Assembly: GCF_002211305.1 (NCBI RefSeq)
Contig: NZ_LOKW01000025.1
Coordinates: 124,001-188,000, forward strand
Reading direction: 5' to 3'
DNA: 64,000 bases
From: Rhizobium sp. R634
GTDB lineage: Bacteria > Pseudomonadota > Alphaproteobacteria > Rhizobiales > Rhizobiaceae
The notes under the pieces are model-generated. The model made no database searches. It was not told where the DNA came from and saw nothing but the letters and a program-made list of their open reading frames with translations. The translations under genes were made by a program, and so were the position numbers. Shown here one piece after another: positions 52,133-61,227 of the stretch; the stretch's first letter is position 1; each line of letters opens with the position of its first letter.

Positions 52133-52906
52133 TTACTTCGAAACGTCCTGGCCGAAATACTTGTCGGCGATCTTCTTGTAAGTGCCGTCGGCCTTGATGT
52201 CGGCGAGCGCCTTGTTGATTTCGGCCAGAAGCTCCGGCTCGTTCTTGCGGATGATGATGCCGGAATAATCGGCATTCTCCTGCTCGGCGGCGATTTTCAC
52301 CGGCGCGTCCGGCTTGTGCTTCTTGAAATCGAGGAAGGACAGGCTGTCATTGATCGTCGCGTCGGCGCGCTTGGTCAGCACGAGCTGGATCGACTGGTCG
52401 AAGCCATCGGTGCCGACGAGTTCGGCGCCGGCTTCGGTTGCGAGCTTGCCGAAGTTGCTGGTCAGCGACTGGGCGGACTTCTTGCCCTTGAGGTCGGCGA
52501 AGGTCTTGATGCTGTCTTCGCCTTCGCGAACGATCAGCACCGCCTTGGAAGCGATATAGGGCTCGGAGAAATCATATTTCTGCTTGCGGGCTTCGGTGAT
52601 GCCGACCTGGTTGATGACCGTGTCGTAGCGCTTGGCGTCGAGGCCGGCGATCAGCCCGTCCCACTTGCCTTCGACGAATTCGGCCTTGACGCCGAGCTTG
52701 GCGGCAATGGCTTCGCCGATCTCGACATCGAAGCCGACGAGCTTGCCGCTTTCGTCGTGGTAGGTGAAGGGCGCATAGGTGCCTTCGGTGCCGATCTTGA
52801 AGACTCCGGCCGATTTGATGGCCGCAAGGTTTTCGCCGGCATGGGCAGGCAGGAGGGCCGCAGCCTGAATGAGGGCAGCGGCGGCGACGGTTTTCAACCA
52901 GTTCAT
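52133..52906 (-). CDS. Amino-acid ABC transporter substrate-binding protein, cystine-like
   Basis: 257 residues of the SBP_bac_3 family with a signal peptide ending near LLPAHAGE (residue ~23). The region GTEGTYAPFTYHDESGKLVGFDVEIGEAIA closely resembles E. coli cystine-binding protein FliY/TcyJ, so cystine or a related sulfur amino acid is the likely ligand. The ATG at 52906 is preferred because AGGATGG lies 8 bp upstream; an ATG four codons earlier has the ribosome-binding site too close. Confidence 0.92.
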   Translation of the reverse strand: MNWLKTVAAAALIQAAALLPAHAGENLAAIKSAGVFKIGTEGTYAPFTYHDESGKLVGFDVEIGEAIAAKLGVKAEFVEGKWDGLIAGLDAKRYDTVINQVGITEARKQKYDFSEPYIASKAVLIVREGEDSIKTFADLKGKKSAQSLTSNFGKLATEAGAELVGTDGFDQSIQLVLTKRADATINDSLSFLDFKKHKPDAPVKIAAEQENADYSGIIIRKNEPELLAEINKALADIKADGTYKKIADKYFGQDVSK

Positions 52907-53059
52907 TGTTCTATCCATCCTTGGGAGGTTGTGATCGGATGAGGGATACTTTGCAGAAAACTAGGGCGGCGAAAGCGAAGAAAACTGCGAATAAAAGCAG
53001 CAACCGCAAATATTTTTCTCATGCTGCGCCCCAAGCCATGAATCCTGCAGAAACGGGCA

Positions 53060-53929
53060 TCATGCGGTAATGCGGCGGCGCAATCTTTCGGTGACGATGA
53101 TGATCAATCCGGCGCCGAGGATCATGGCCGCGCCGGCGACGACATTCGGCGTCGGCATATCGGCCCAGATCAGATGGCCGAGCAGGAAGGCCCAGACGAG
53201 GGAGGTGTATTCGAACGGCGCAAGCACGGAGACGGGCGCCAGGCGCATGCCCTCGAAGAGAGCGAATTGCGCCGCGCCGGCGACGACGCCGATGGCGATG
53301 AGAAGCGCCAGCTGTGTTATATCAGGGGTCTTCCAGGTGTAGAGGACGGCAACGCCCGTCATCGCAAGGAAGAAGATATTGGAAACGGCAAGCTGGACGA
53401 CGGTCTTCTCATGCAGGGAGGTCTTGCGCAGCAGCACCATGGCGGCAGCCCAGAGGACGGCCGCCTGCAGCGCCAGATAGACCGGCCAGGAAATCGCCAG
53501 GCCAACGGGATTGCAGGCGATCATCACGCCGACGAAACCGACGCCGACGGCAAGCCAGCGCGCCGGCGTAACTTCTTCCTTCAGGATGAGCCAGGCAAGC
53601 ACTGTGCCGACGACGGGCGCCGCATAATAAAGCGTGGTGACCTCGGCAAGCTGCAGACGGCTTGCAGCGGAATAATAGGAAAGCCAGGCACAGAGGAGAA
53701 GAACGCTGCGCGCGATCATCGGCTTGATGATCGGCGATGTCATGACCTGGCGGGCCAGCCTGCCGCGGCCGTAGGCCAGGCAACCGAGAAGGATCGTGAG
53801 GCTGCGGAAAAACAGGATCTGCCAGACCGGAATGCTTGAAGTCAGGATCTTGATGATCGCATCATGAAAAGTGAACGCCATATAGGCGGCGCTCGTGAGC
53901 AGAATGCCCAGGCTGACGGAGTTTTTCAC
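53060..53929 (-). CDS. EamA/DMT family transporter
   Basis: 289 residues with ten predicted membrane helices arranged as two EamA repeats (for example AFTFHDAIIKILTSSIPVWQILFFRS and LYYAAPVVGTVLAWLILKEEVTPARW; then AFLLGHLIWADMPTPNVVAGAAMI). Members export amino acids or other metabolites; the substrate is unknown. It is divergent from the DeoR regulator, separated by 210 bp that contain the operator-like repeats. Confidence 0.92.
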   Translation of the reverse strand: MKNSVSLGILLTSAAYMAFTFHDAIIKILTSSIPVWQILFFRSLTILLGCLAYGRGRLARQVMTSPIIKPMIARSVLLLCAWLSYYSAASRLQLAEVTTLYYAAPVVGTVLAWLILKEEVTPARWLAVGVGFVGVMIACNPVGLAISWPVYLALQAAVLWAAAMVLLRKTSLHEKTVVQLAVSNIFFLAMTGVAVLYTWKTPDITQLALLIAIGVVAGAAQFALFEGMRLAPVSVLAPFEYTSLVWAFLLGHLIWADMPTPNVVAGAAMILGAGLIIIVTERLRRRITA

Positions 53930-54063
53930 GGGGAATGCACCAGGGTGGCGGATAGGCCGGCGGGAATCGGGGAATGCCCTTATCGGTATTCCCGGCCTTT
54001 GTACTGGTCAATAGCCATAATCGCTGCGGTGGCGGGTTTGTTTCATAACGTCAGAAAACGTGT

Positions 54064-54105
54064 GATCGTGCATATTGCCTGCACGATCGTAAGTGTTTAT
54101 GCACG
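54064..54105. promoter_or_regulatory. Operator-like inverted repeat upstream of the DeoR gene
   Basis: Perfect 9-bp arms GATCGTGCA (54064-54072) and TGCACGATC (54080-54088) with a 7-bp spacer. A third half-site TGCACG follows at 54100-54105, 20 bp after the second in direct orientation. It lies 50-75 bp before the DeoR-type start, as expected for autoregulation. Confidence 0.6.
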
Positions 54106-54139
54106 GTTTCATTATTTCAGCTGTTGAGCCGGTAGAAAC

Positions 54140-54916
54140 ATGCAGGATTTTCTGTTGCGAGAGCGCCAAGGTGTGATTTCCGAGAGGCTGCGGCTGAACG
54201 GCCGCGTGCTGGCGGCGGAACTGGCGCTTGAATTCGGCGTCTCCGAGGACACGGTGCGGCGCGACCTGCGCGAGATGGCGGCGGCAGGGCTTTGCGAACG
54301 GGTCTATGGCGGCGCATTGCCGGTATCGCCGGCGCATGGAAGCCTGACGCAGCGCATGGGATTTGCCGCCGACCGCAAACAGGCGCTGGCCCGCGCCGCG
54401 GCACAGCAGATCGCTGCCGGTTCGTGCGTGTTCTTCGATGCCGGCAGTACCAATCTGGCGATCGCCAATGCATTGCCGGGCGAACTGGAACTGACGGCCG
54501 CGACGAATGCGCCGGTGATTGCCGCAGCGCTGATCGACAAGCCTGCCGTCAACGTCATCCTGATCGGCGGCATGGTGGATCGGCAGACGGGCGGCGCGCT
54601 CGGCGCCAAAGCCTTGCGCGATATGGAGCAAATTTCACCCGATCTCTGCATTCTCGGCGCCTGCGGCGTCGACCTGGAAGCCGGGATCACGGCTTTCGGC
54701 TTCGAAGATGCGGAATTCAAGCGGTTTGCGGCATCCAGGAGCAGAAAAGTGCTGGCGGCGGTGACCTCCGAGAAATTCGGCACGGCTGCGCCACATAGCA
54801 TCCTGCCGATCGCACATTGCGAATGCCTCGTCGTCGAGCACGATGCTGATCCGGCCATCCTTGCGGGCTATCGCGAGCGTGGATGCAGGACCGTCATCGC
54901 CGAGCAAATGAACTGA
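54140..54916 (+). CDS. DeoR-family transcriptional regulator
   Basis: 258 residues. The N-terminal DeoR helix-turn-helix is about residues 6-60 (RLRLNGRVLAAELALEFGVSEDTVRRDLREM) followed by GLCERVYGGAL. The C-terminal DeoRC effector domain (CVFFDAGSTNLAIANAL, GAKALRDMEQISPDLCILGACG) binds phosphosugars in related proteins. It lies 65 bp before an MFS transporter and probably controls it in response to a sugar phosphate. The ligand is unknown. Confidence 0.92.
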   Translation: MQDFLLRERQGVISERLRLNGRVLAAELALEFGVSEDTVRRDLREMAAAGLCERVYGGALPVSPAHGSLTQRMGFAADRKQALARAAAQQIAAGSCVFFDAGSTNLAIANALPGELELTAATNAPVIAAALIDKPAVNVILIGGMVDRQTGGALGAKALRDMEQISPDLCILGACGVDLEAGITAFGFEDAEFKRFAASRSRKVLAAVTSEKFGTAAPHSILPIAHCECLVVEHDADPAILAGYRERGCRTVIAEQMN

Positions 54917-54981
54917 GACGCTGTCATAGAGTTTAGGAAAACCGGGTGCATACAAACCCGGCAAAGAGGAAAGACCGAGAA

Positions 54982-56175
54982 ATGGACAGTCATGTGAGTG
55001 CACCGCGGGGAGCCAGGAGCGGCTTCATTACCAGAAGCAGGGCCGCGGTTTTCCTGCTCTTTCTCATGAACGGCTTCGTCGTCGGCTGCTGGGCGCCCAA
55101 GATCCCCGATTTCGCCGACCGTCTCGGGCTGACCAAGTTCGAACTCGGGCTGATGATCCTGATCTTCGGTGTCGGCTCTCTGGTGATGATGCCGATCGCC
55201 GGTGCGCAGATTGCCAAACACGGCTCGCGTGTCGTCGTTCGGGCAACGGCCGTCTGCGTGCTGCCGCTGCTCCTGGCGTTGACGCTCGCCCCGAACGTGA
55301 TCACCGGGGCGATCGCGCTCTTCCTGTTCGGCGGCTTCATCGGCGCGATGGATGTGGCGATGAATGCCAATGCGGTTTCGGTCGAAAAATCCATGCGCCG
55401 CGCCATCATGTCGTCCTGCCACGCTTTCTGGAGCCTTGGCGGCCTGATCGGCTCGGGCCTCGGCGGCATCGTGATCTCCAAGCTCGGCATCCTCGGCCAT
55501 GCGCAGCTGGCAACGGTGCTGGCCGCGATCTTTCTTGCCGTCGCCTGGCCGATGATTCTCGCCGATCCGCCGCATCCCGATGCCAAGAAGGAAAAGACCA
55601 AGCTGCCGATGGTGCCGCTGCCATGGCTGCTGGGCCTGATGGCACTCTTTTCCATGGTGCCGGAAGGCGCGGTGCTGGATTGGGGCGCGCTCTATCTCCG
55701 CCAGGAAATGAATGCGTCGGTCGCGCTTTCCGGTCTCGGTTTTGCAGCCTTTTCGGCGACCATGGCGATTATGCGTTTTGCCGGCGACCTGGTGCGTGAC
55801 CGTTTGGGCGGCGTCAAGACGCTGCGCATCTGCACGCTGTTTGCCATCGCCGGCATGCTGCTTGCCAGCCTCGCGCCGGACGCGGAGATTGCCATCCTGG
55901 GCTTTGCCCTTTGCGGCATCGGCATTTCCAACATGGTGCCGATCGCCTTCTCGGCGGCCGGCAACATTCCCGGCCTCAAGCCCGGCATCGGCATCTCGGT
56001 CGTCACGACCATGGGGTATTCCGGCATGCTTGTCGCGCCGTCCGTGATCGGATTCGTCGCGGAGCATATCGGCTTTGCCGTCGTCTTCATGGCGCTGCCG
56101 GTGCTGCTGCTGTTCGTACTGGCGTTCTCCAAGCTGGCCCATTATGCCGACGGGGTCTCCGGAGGCGGCCACTGA
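54982..56175 (+). CDS. MFS transporter
   Basis: 397 residues with about 12 membrane helices of the major facilitator superfamily (FLMNGFVVGCWAPKIPDFADRLGL, GAMDVAMNANAVSVE, SCHAFWSLGGLIGSGLGG), resembling the YbjJ/FucP-like branch. The ATG at 54982 follows AGAGGA; a GTG at 54946 extends the frame by 12 unlikely residues. Adjacent to the DeoR regulator. The substrate is unknown. Confidence 0.9.
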   Translation: MDSHVSAPRGARSGFITRSRAAVFLLFLMNGFVVGCWAPKIPDFADRLGLTKFELGLMILIFGVGSLVMMPIAGAQIAKHGSRVVVRATAVCVLPLLLALTLAPNVITGAIALFLFGGFIGAMDVAMNANAVSVEKSMRRAIMSSCHAFWSLGGLIGSGLGGIVISKLGILGHAQLATVLAAIFLAVAWPMILADPPHPDAKKEKTKLPMVPLPWLLGLMALFSMVPEGAVLDWGALYLRQEMNASVALSGLGFAAFSATMAIMRFAGDLVRDRLGGVKTLRICTLFAIAGMLLASLAPDAEIAILGFALCGIGISNMVPIAFSAAGNIPGLKPGIGISVVTTMGYSGMLVAPSVIGFVAEHIGFAVVFMALPVLLLFVLAFSKLAHYADGVSGGGH

Positions 56176-56271
56176 GCGGCCTCCAAGCAAAAGTGATATG
56201 GGAGGCGGTTGACAAGAAAGCGGTCATGATCCACCTGAAAGGCACTATTTTTAGGGGTGCAAGAGCTCTTC

Positions 56272-57522
56272 ATGTTGTCAGCCGCCGATTTTGATCCGAA
56301 ACCGCGCCGTGCTTCCGTCGCCGTCGATGTCGGCGGCGTCATCGTCGGCGGCGGTGCGCCGATCGTCGTGCAATCCATGACGAACACGGATACTGCCGAT
56401 ATCGATTCGACCGTGGCGCAGGTTGCGGCGCTCCACCGGGCGGGCTCGGAACTGGTGCGCATCACCGTCGATCGCGACGAGAGTGCGGCCGCCGTGCCGA
56501 AGATCCGCGAGCGGCTGCTGCGGCTCGGCATGGATGTGCCGCTGATCGGCGATTTCCACTATATCGGCCACAAGCTGCTTGCCGATCATCCCGCCTGCGC
56601 CGAGGCGCTGGCGAAATACCGCATCAATCCCGGCAATGTCGGCTTCAAGGACAAGAAGGACAAGCAGTTCGCCGAGATCATCGAGATGGCGATCCGCTAT
56701 GACAAGCCGGTGCGCATCGGCGTCAACTGGGGCTCGCTCGACCAGGATCTGTTGACGGCGCTGATGGACCAGAACGCCGAAGCCGGTTCGCCGCTTTCGG
56801 CCCGGCAGGTGACGCGCGAGGCGATCGTGCAGTCGGCGCTGCTTTCGGCCGCCCTTGCCGAAGAGATCGGCCTGCCGCGCAACCGCATCATCCTGTCGGC
56901 CAAAGTCAGCCAGGTGCAGGATCTTATCGCCGTCAATTCCATGCTCGCCGACCGTTCCAATCATGCGCTGCATCTCGGCCTGACCGAAGCCGGCATGGGC
57001 ACCAAGGGCGTCGTCGCCTCGTCGGCGGCGATGGGCTTCGTGCTGCAACATGGCATTGGCGATACGATCCGTGTCTCTCTGACCCCCGAGCCGAACGGCG
57101 ATCGCACGCGTGAGGTCCAGGTGGCGCAGGAAATCCTGCAGGTCATGGGCTTTCGTCAGTTCGTGCCCGTCGTTGCCGCCTGTCCCGGCTGCGGCCGCAC
57201 GACCTCGACGGTGTTCCAGGAACTCGCCCAGAACATTCAGAACGATATCCGCAAGAACATGCCGGTCTGGCGCGAGAAGTATCCCGGTGTCGAGGCGCTG
57301 AACGTCGCCGTCATGGGCTGCATCGTCAACGGGCCGGGCGAAAGCAAACATGCCGATATCGGCATTTCGCTTCCCGGCACCGGCGAGACGCCGGCCGCGC
57401 CCGTATTCATCGATGGCAAGAAGGCGCTGACGCTGCGCGGGCCGAATATCGCTTCCGATTTCGAGGCGCTTGTCATCGATTATATCGAGAAGCGTTTCGG
57501 CCGGCGGACGGCCGCGGAATGA
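56272..57522 (+). CDS. ispG: 4-hydroxy-3-methylbut-2-enyl diphosphate synthase (IspG/GcpE)
   Basis: 416 residues. Iron-sulfur enzyme of the MEP pathway, converting MEcPP to HMBPP. The cluster cysteines appear in ACPGCGR (near 304 and 307) and MGCIVNGPGE (near 350). The N-terminal TIM-barrel motif VQSMTNTDTADIDSTV is typical. The ATG at 56272 fits the family start. An upstream GTG at 56257 is also in frame but lies against the only AGGGG. hisC follows 16 bp later. Confidence 0.97.
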   Translation: MLSAADFDPKPRRASVAVDVGGVIVGGGAPIVVQSMTNTDTADIDSTVAQVAALHRAGSELVRITVDRDESAAAVPKIRERLLRLGMDVPLIGDFHYIGHKLLADHPACAEALAKYRINPGNVGFKDKKDKQFAEIIEMAIRYDKPVRIGVNWGSLDQDLLTALMDQNAEAGSPLSARQVTREAIVQSALLSAALAEEIGLPRNRIILSAKVSQVQDLIAVNSMLADRSNHALHLGLTEAGMGTKGVVASSAAMGFVLQHGIGDTIRVSLTPEPNGDRTREVQVAQEILQVMGFRQFVPVVAACPGCGRTTSTVFQELAQNIQNDIRKNMPVWREKYPGVEALNVAVMGCIVNGPGESKHADIGISLPGTGETPAAPVFIDGKKALTLRGPNIASDFEALVIDYIEKRFGRRTAAE

Positions 57523-57538
57523 AGATCCGCGAGATCAG

Positions 57539-58600
57539 ATGAGCCGGTACTGGTCTGATATCGTCAGCACGCTTCGGCCCTATGTCGCGGGGGAGCAGCC
57601 CCGCATCCCCGGCCTCGTCAAGCTCAATACCAACGAGAATCCCTACGGGCCTTCGCCGAAGGCGTTGGAAGCGATCCGGCAAGCGGCGGACGATCGCCTG
57701 CGGCTCTATCCCGATCCCGCCGCCACCGAATTGCGCGAAACGATCGCGGCGCGTTTTGGGCTCGCGGCGGAAGAAGTCTTCGTCGGCAACGGCTCGGACG
57801 AGGTTCTCGCTCTCACGTTTCAGGCGCTGCTGAAACATGAGCTGCCGCTCCTTTATCCTGATGTGAGCTACAGCTTCTATCCGACCTATAGCCTGCTATA
57901 CGAGATCGAAGCGATCGAGGTGCCGGTCGATGAGCAGTTCCGAATCCGGCTGTCGGACTACGATAGGCCGTGCGGCGCGATCATCCTTCCCAATCCGAAT
58001 GCGCCGACCGGTACCGGCCTGCCGCTGACCGGGGTAGAGGCGCTTCTTGCCGCCCATCCGGATGCGGTCGTCGTGATAGACGAGGCCTATGTCGATTTCG
58101 GCGGTGAAAGCGCCGTGCCGCTGATTTCCAAATATCCAAACCTGCTCGTGGTCCAGACCCTGTCGAAATCCCGTTCCTTCGCGGGTCTGCGGGTCGGCTT
58201 CGCGCTGGGGCAGCGGGATCTGATCGAGGCGCTGGTGCGCGTCAAGGACAGTTTCAATTCCTATCCGCTCGATCAGCTGGCGCAGGTCGCCGCCACGGCG
58301 GCGATCCGGGACGAAGCCTGGTTCGAGACATGCCGGCGGAAAATCATCGCCAGTCGGGAAAACCTCGTACGCGAGCTCGAAGCGCTGAATTTCGAGGTCC
58401 TGCCGTCGCAGGCGAATTTCATTTTCGCAAGGCATGAAAGCCGGTCCGGCGCGGCACTGAACGCCGCGCTGCGGGAGCGCGGCGTCCTCGTCCGGCATTT
58501 CGCCAAGCCGCGCATTTCGGAATTCCTGCGCATCAGCATCGGCACGGATGAAGAATGTGCCCGGCTGGTTTCGGCTCTGAAGGAAATATTGATCGCCTGA
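57539..58600 (+). CDS. hisC: Histidinol-phosphate aminotransferase
   Basis: 353 residues of fold-type I PLP aminotransferases. It has the N-terminal LNTNENPYGPSP, NPNAPTG, VVIDEAYVDFGG and the PLP lysine at 210 (TLSKSRSFAGLRVGF). It makes histidinol phosphate in histidine synthesis, and related proteins also accept aromatic amino acids. It follows ispG by 16 bp and converges on the prenyl synthase. No other his genes are nearby, so it is a stand-alone copy. Confidence 0.93.
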   Translation: MSRYWSDIVSTLRPYVAGEQPRIPGLVKLNTNENPYGPSPKALEAIRQAADDRLRLYPDPAATELRETIAARFGLAAEEVFVGNGSDEVLALTFQALLKHELPLLYPDVSYSFYPTYSLLYEIEAIEVPVDEQFRIRLSDYDRPCGAIILPNPNAPTGTGLPLTGVEALLAAHPDAVVVIDEAYVDFGGESAVPLISKYPNLLVVQTLSKSRSFAGLRVGFALGQRDLIEALVRVKDSFNSYPLDQLAQVAATAAIRDEAWFETCRRKIIASRENLVRELEALNFEVLPSQANFIFARHESRSGAALNAALRERGVLVRHFAKPRISEFLRISIGTDEECARLVSALKEILIA

Positions 58601-58608
58601 CTTTCCGA

Positions 58609-59523
58609 TCAGCTCTTCCGGTCGGCGATGAAATGCGCCGCTGCGGTGAGGATCGAGGCACGGGCGCCGTAGGGGGCAAGCAGATCCTCGGCATCGCGGA
58701 CATGCTGGCGGAGTTCGGTCTCGGCCCAATCCATGCCGTGGAGTGCGACCAGCGTTCCCTTGCCGCGGGCCGCATCCTTGCCGGTCGCCTTGCCCATGGT
58801 CGCGGCATCCGAGGTCAGGTCGAGAATGTCGTCGGCGAGCTGGAAGGCCAGGCCGATCTTTTCGCCGAAGGCACGCAGGCGGCGGCGATCTTCCGGCGGG
58901 TTTCCAGCGATGATGGCGCCGGCTTCGCAGGCGAAGCGGATCAGCGCGCCTGTTTTCATCGCCTGCAGGCGGATGATGCCCGCTTCGTCGGGCGCCTGTT
59001 TTTCCGCCGCCAGGTCGAGCGCCTGGCCGCCGGCCATGCCGCCAAGGCCGGCGGCGCGGGCAAGAGCCAGCACCAGCGCCGCTTTGCTTGTATCGGGAAG
59101 AGCCGTTTCCGGCGCTGCGATGATGTCGAAGGCGTAGGTCAGCAGGCTGTCGCCGGCAAGGATCGCGGTGGCCTCGTCGAACTTGATATGCACGGTCGGC
59201 TTGCCGCGGCGCAGATCGTCATCGTCCATCGCCGGCAGATCGTCATGCACGAGGGAATAACAGTGAACGCATTCGAGTGCTGCGCCAATGCGAAGAGCGG
59301 CCTGCGCGTCGCCGCCGAGGAGGGCGGCACTTTCCGTCACAAGGAAGGGGCGCAGCCGTTTGCCGCCGTTCAGCACGGCATAATGCATGGCGCTGCGCAG
59401 CGTATCGGGTCGGGCAATTTCATCGGAAAGGGGGCTCGGTGACAGCAACGTGTCGAGCAGCGCCTCGGTCTCGCGGGCGTTCTTGCTGAGCCTCGTTTCG
59501 AAGGTGTCCCGGTTCGCGTCCAT
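58609..59523 (-). CDS. ispA: Polyprenyl synthetase (farnesyl diphosphate synthase-like)
   Basis: 304 residues of the trans-isoprenyl diphosphate synthase family. First aspartate-rich motif LVHDDLPAMDDDDLRRG has the insertion typical of bacterial type-II FPP synthases (IspA), and the second is ADDILD. It condenses IPP with DMAPP/GPP to give farnesyl diphosphate, possibly geranylgeranyl diphosphate. Chain length cannot be fixed from sequence. The ATG at 59523 is chosen; the frame remains open for 45 more codons without family likeness. It lies 134 bp from mtgA, divergent. Confidence 0.92.
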   Translation of the reverse strand: MDANRDTFETRLSKNARETEALLDTLLSPSPLSDEIARPDTLRSAMHYAVLNGGKRLRPFLVTESAALLGGDAQAALRIGAALECVHCYSLVHDDLPAMDDDDLRRGKPTVHIKFDEATAILAGDSLLTYAFDIIAAPETALPDTSKAALVLALARAAGLGGMAGGQALDLAAEKQAPDEAGIIRLQAMKTGALIRFACEAGAIIAGNPPEDRRRLRAFGEKIGLAFQLADDILDLTSDAATMGKATGKDAARGKGTLVALHGMDWAETELRQHVRDAEDLLAPYGARASILTAAAHFIADRKS

Positions 59524-59657
59524 GGGCGCTGTTTGGCATGGGGCACCGGGGCTTGCAACGGAATTGTCGATGACTGCAGCAAGATTTCCCATGTGCTCTG
59601 GCATAAGCGGCTCACAGGCGTTATGAGAACGACAGGGAGCGAAGTGGACTGGGGACA

Positions 59658-60395
59658 TTGGATATAGCGCCGGAGACAGAGGATATCGCCGACATGCCGG
59701 CCCGTCGGCGATGGTTCGAAGATCGGCCTGTGCTCAAGCGCATCGTTCTCGGCTTGGTGGCCGTGCTGGTCCTTCCCTACGTCCTGATCTTCCTCTACCT
59801 GCTGCCCTTCATCCATCCCGTCTCGACGCTGATGCTGCGCGATCTCCTCTTGCTGCGCGGCTATGACCGCAGATGGGTCTCCCTGGACGAGGTTGCGCCG
59901 GTTCTGGTGCAGTCGGTCATGATGTCGGAAGACGGTCAATACTGTTTCCATGGCGGCGTCGACTGGGCCGAGATGCGCATGCTGGTCGAGGATACGCTCA
60001 AAGGTCAGGCGACGCGCGGCGGCAGTACGATTCCGATGCAGACGGCGAAAAACCTCTTCCTGTGGAACAGCCGCTCCTTCGTGCGCAAGGCGATGGAGCT
60101 TCCGCTCGCCGTCACCACGGATTTCGTCCTGTCGAAACGGCGGCTGATGGAAATCTATCTCAATATCGCCGAATGGGGTCCCGGCATTTACGGCATCGAG
60201 GCGGCCGCCCAGCATCATTTCAAGGTGTCGGCCTCGAAGCTGACGCGGCGCCAGGCATCGCTGCTCGCCGTTTCGCTGCCGAACCCGATCGACCGCAATG
60301 CCGGTAAGCCGGGACGCGGCCTTCGCCGGCTGGCGGGTGTCATCGAAAGGCGTGCGCAGGGCTCAGGCGATTACATCAAGTGCATCTATGAATGA
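59658..60395 (+). CDS. mtgA: Monofunctional peptidoglycan glycosyltransferase MtgA
   Basis: 245 residues: one N-terminal membrane anchor (about 28-52), then a GT51 transglycosylase domain with catalytic Glu in MSEDGQYCFHGGVDW, RGGSTIPMQTAKNLFLW and KRRLMEIYLNIAEWGPGIYGIEAAA. It polymerises lipid II into glycan strands. The frame begins with TTG at 59658, preceded by a weak GGGG. ATG codon 13 (59694) is an alternative that keeps the anchor. Confidence 0.94.
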   Translation: MDIAPETEDIADMPARRRWFEDRPVLKRIVLGLVAVLVLPYVLIFLYLLPFIHPVSTLMLRDLLLLRGYDRRWVSLDEVAPVLVQSVMMSEDGQYCFHGGVDWAEMRMLVEDTLKGQATRGGSTIPMQTAKNLFLWNSRSFVRKAMELPLAVTTDFVLSKRRLMEIYLNIAEWGPGIYGIEAAAQHHFKVSASKLTRRQASLLAVSLPNPIDRNAGKPGRGLRRLAGVIERRAQGSGDYIKCIYE

Positions 60396-60491
60396 GATCA
60401 GAACTTGTCGTTAGAAGCGGCAGGCGTCATCTGACATTCTTGGTTCTGCCATATGGGCGAATACAGTCCAACCAGAACCCCCGAGTCGCCC

Positions 60492-61214
60492 ATGACCGCC
60501 ATGACCTTTTCTCCCGAGCTTCTTCTTTATTCGAAGAGGCACAATCCAAATCCGCCCGCCCATCTCGGCAGCCGTTATCGCAAGGCTGCCGGCTTCCTGC
60601 CGGAAGCCGGCAATACCATCGTCTGTCATGTCGAGGAGGCGTCGCGGACGCAGGCGGTGCTGATCGAGGCGCGCGAAAAATATCTGGCGATGCCCGAGGC
60701 TCCGCAGTTCCTCTTCACGCCGATTTCGAGCCTTCATATGACGCTTTTCGAGGGCATCATCGAGACCAGGCGGCGGCAGGAGTGCTGGCCGCGCGATCTC
60801 CCTCTCGATGCGCCGATTGACGACATGACCGCGCTGCTGGCGGCGCGGCTCGAAGGTTTTTCGATGGCGGAGCCTTTCAAGGTCGCCGTCGTCGGAGCCC
60901 GCCCGTCAGGCCTGCTGGTCGACGGGGCGACGGAGAACGACCGTCAGATCATGCGCGCCTGGCGCAATGCCTTCGCCGATCTTCTCGGCTATCGCCAGCC
61001 GAACCATCTGGATTACAAATTTCACATCACCTTCGCTTATCCGATCGAATGGCTGGAGGATGAAGCCTTGCCGCGCTGGCAGGCGATGCTCGACGCGGTG
61101 GCCGCGGATATCCGCCGCAAGGCACCCGTCCTGGAGCTGACGCCGCCGGCATTCTGCGTGTTTGACGACATGAACCATTTCCACGAACTGCTGATTTTCG
61201 ATATCGACGCCTGA
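60492..61214 (+). CDS. DUF1868 protein (2H phosphoesterase-like)
   Basis: 240 residues resembling DUF1868, within the 2H phosphoesterase superfamily. Two HxT motifs are visible: SLHMTLF (first half) and KFHITFAYP (second half), which in 2H enzymes form the active site. Members act on cyclic phosphates of nucleotides or RNA, or are uncharacterised. The start at 60492 is chosen; a 13-codon extension to 60453 is open. The GST gene follows by 13 bp, so the two are likely cotranscribed. Confidence 0.8.
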   Translation: MTAMTFSPELLLYSKRHNPNPPAHLGSRYRKAAGFLPEAGNTIVCHVEEASRTQAVLIEAREKYLAMPEAPQFLFTPISSLHMTLFEGIIETRRRQECWPRDLPLDAPIDDMTALLAARLEGFSMAEPFKVAVVGARPSGLLVDGATENDRQIMRAWRNAFADLLGYRQPNHLDYKFHITFAYPIEWLEDEALPRWQAMLDAVAADIRRKAPVLELTPPAFCVFDDMNHFHELLIFDIDA

Positions 61215-61227
61215 ACGGGAGAAGCCC

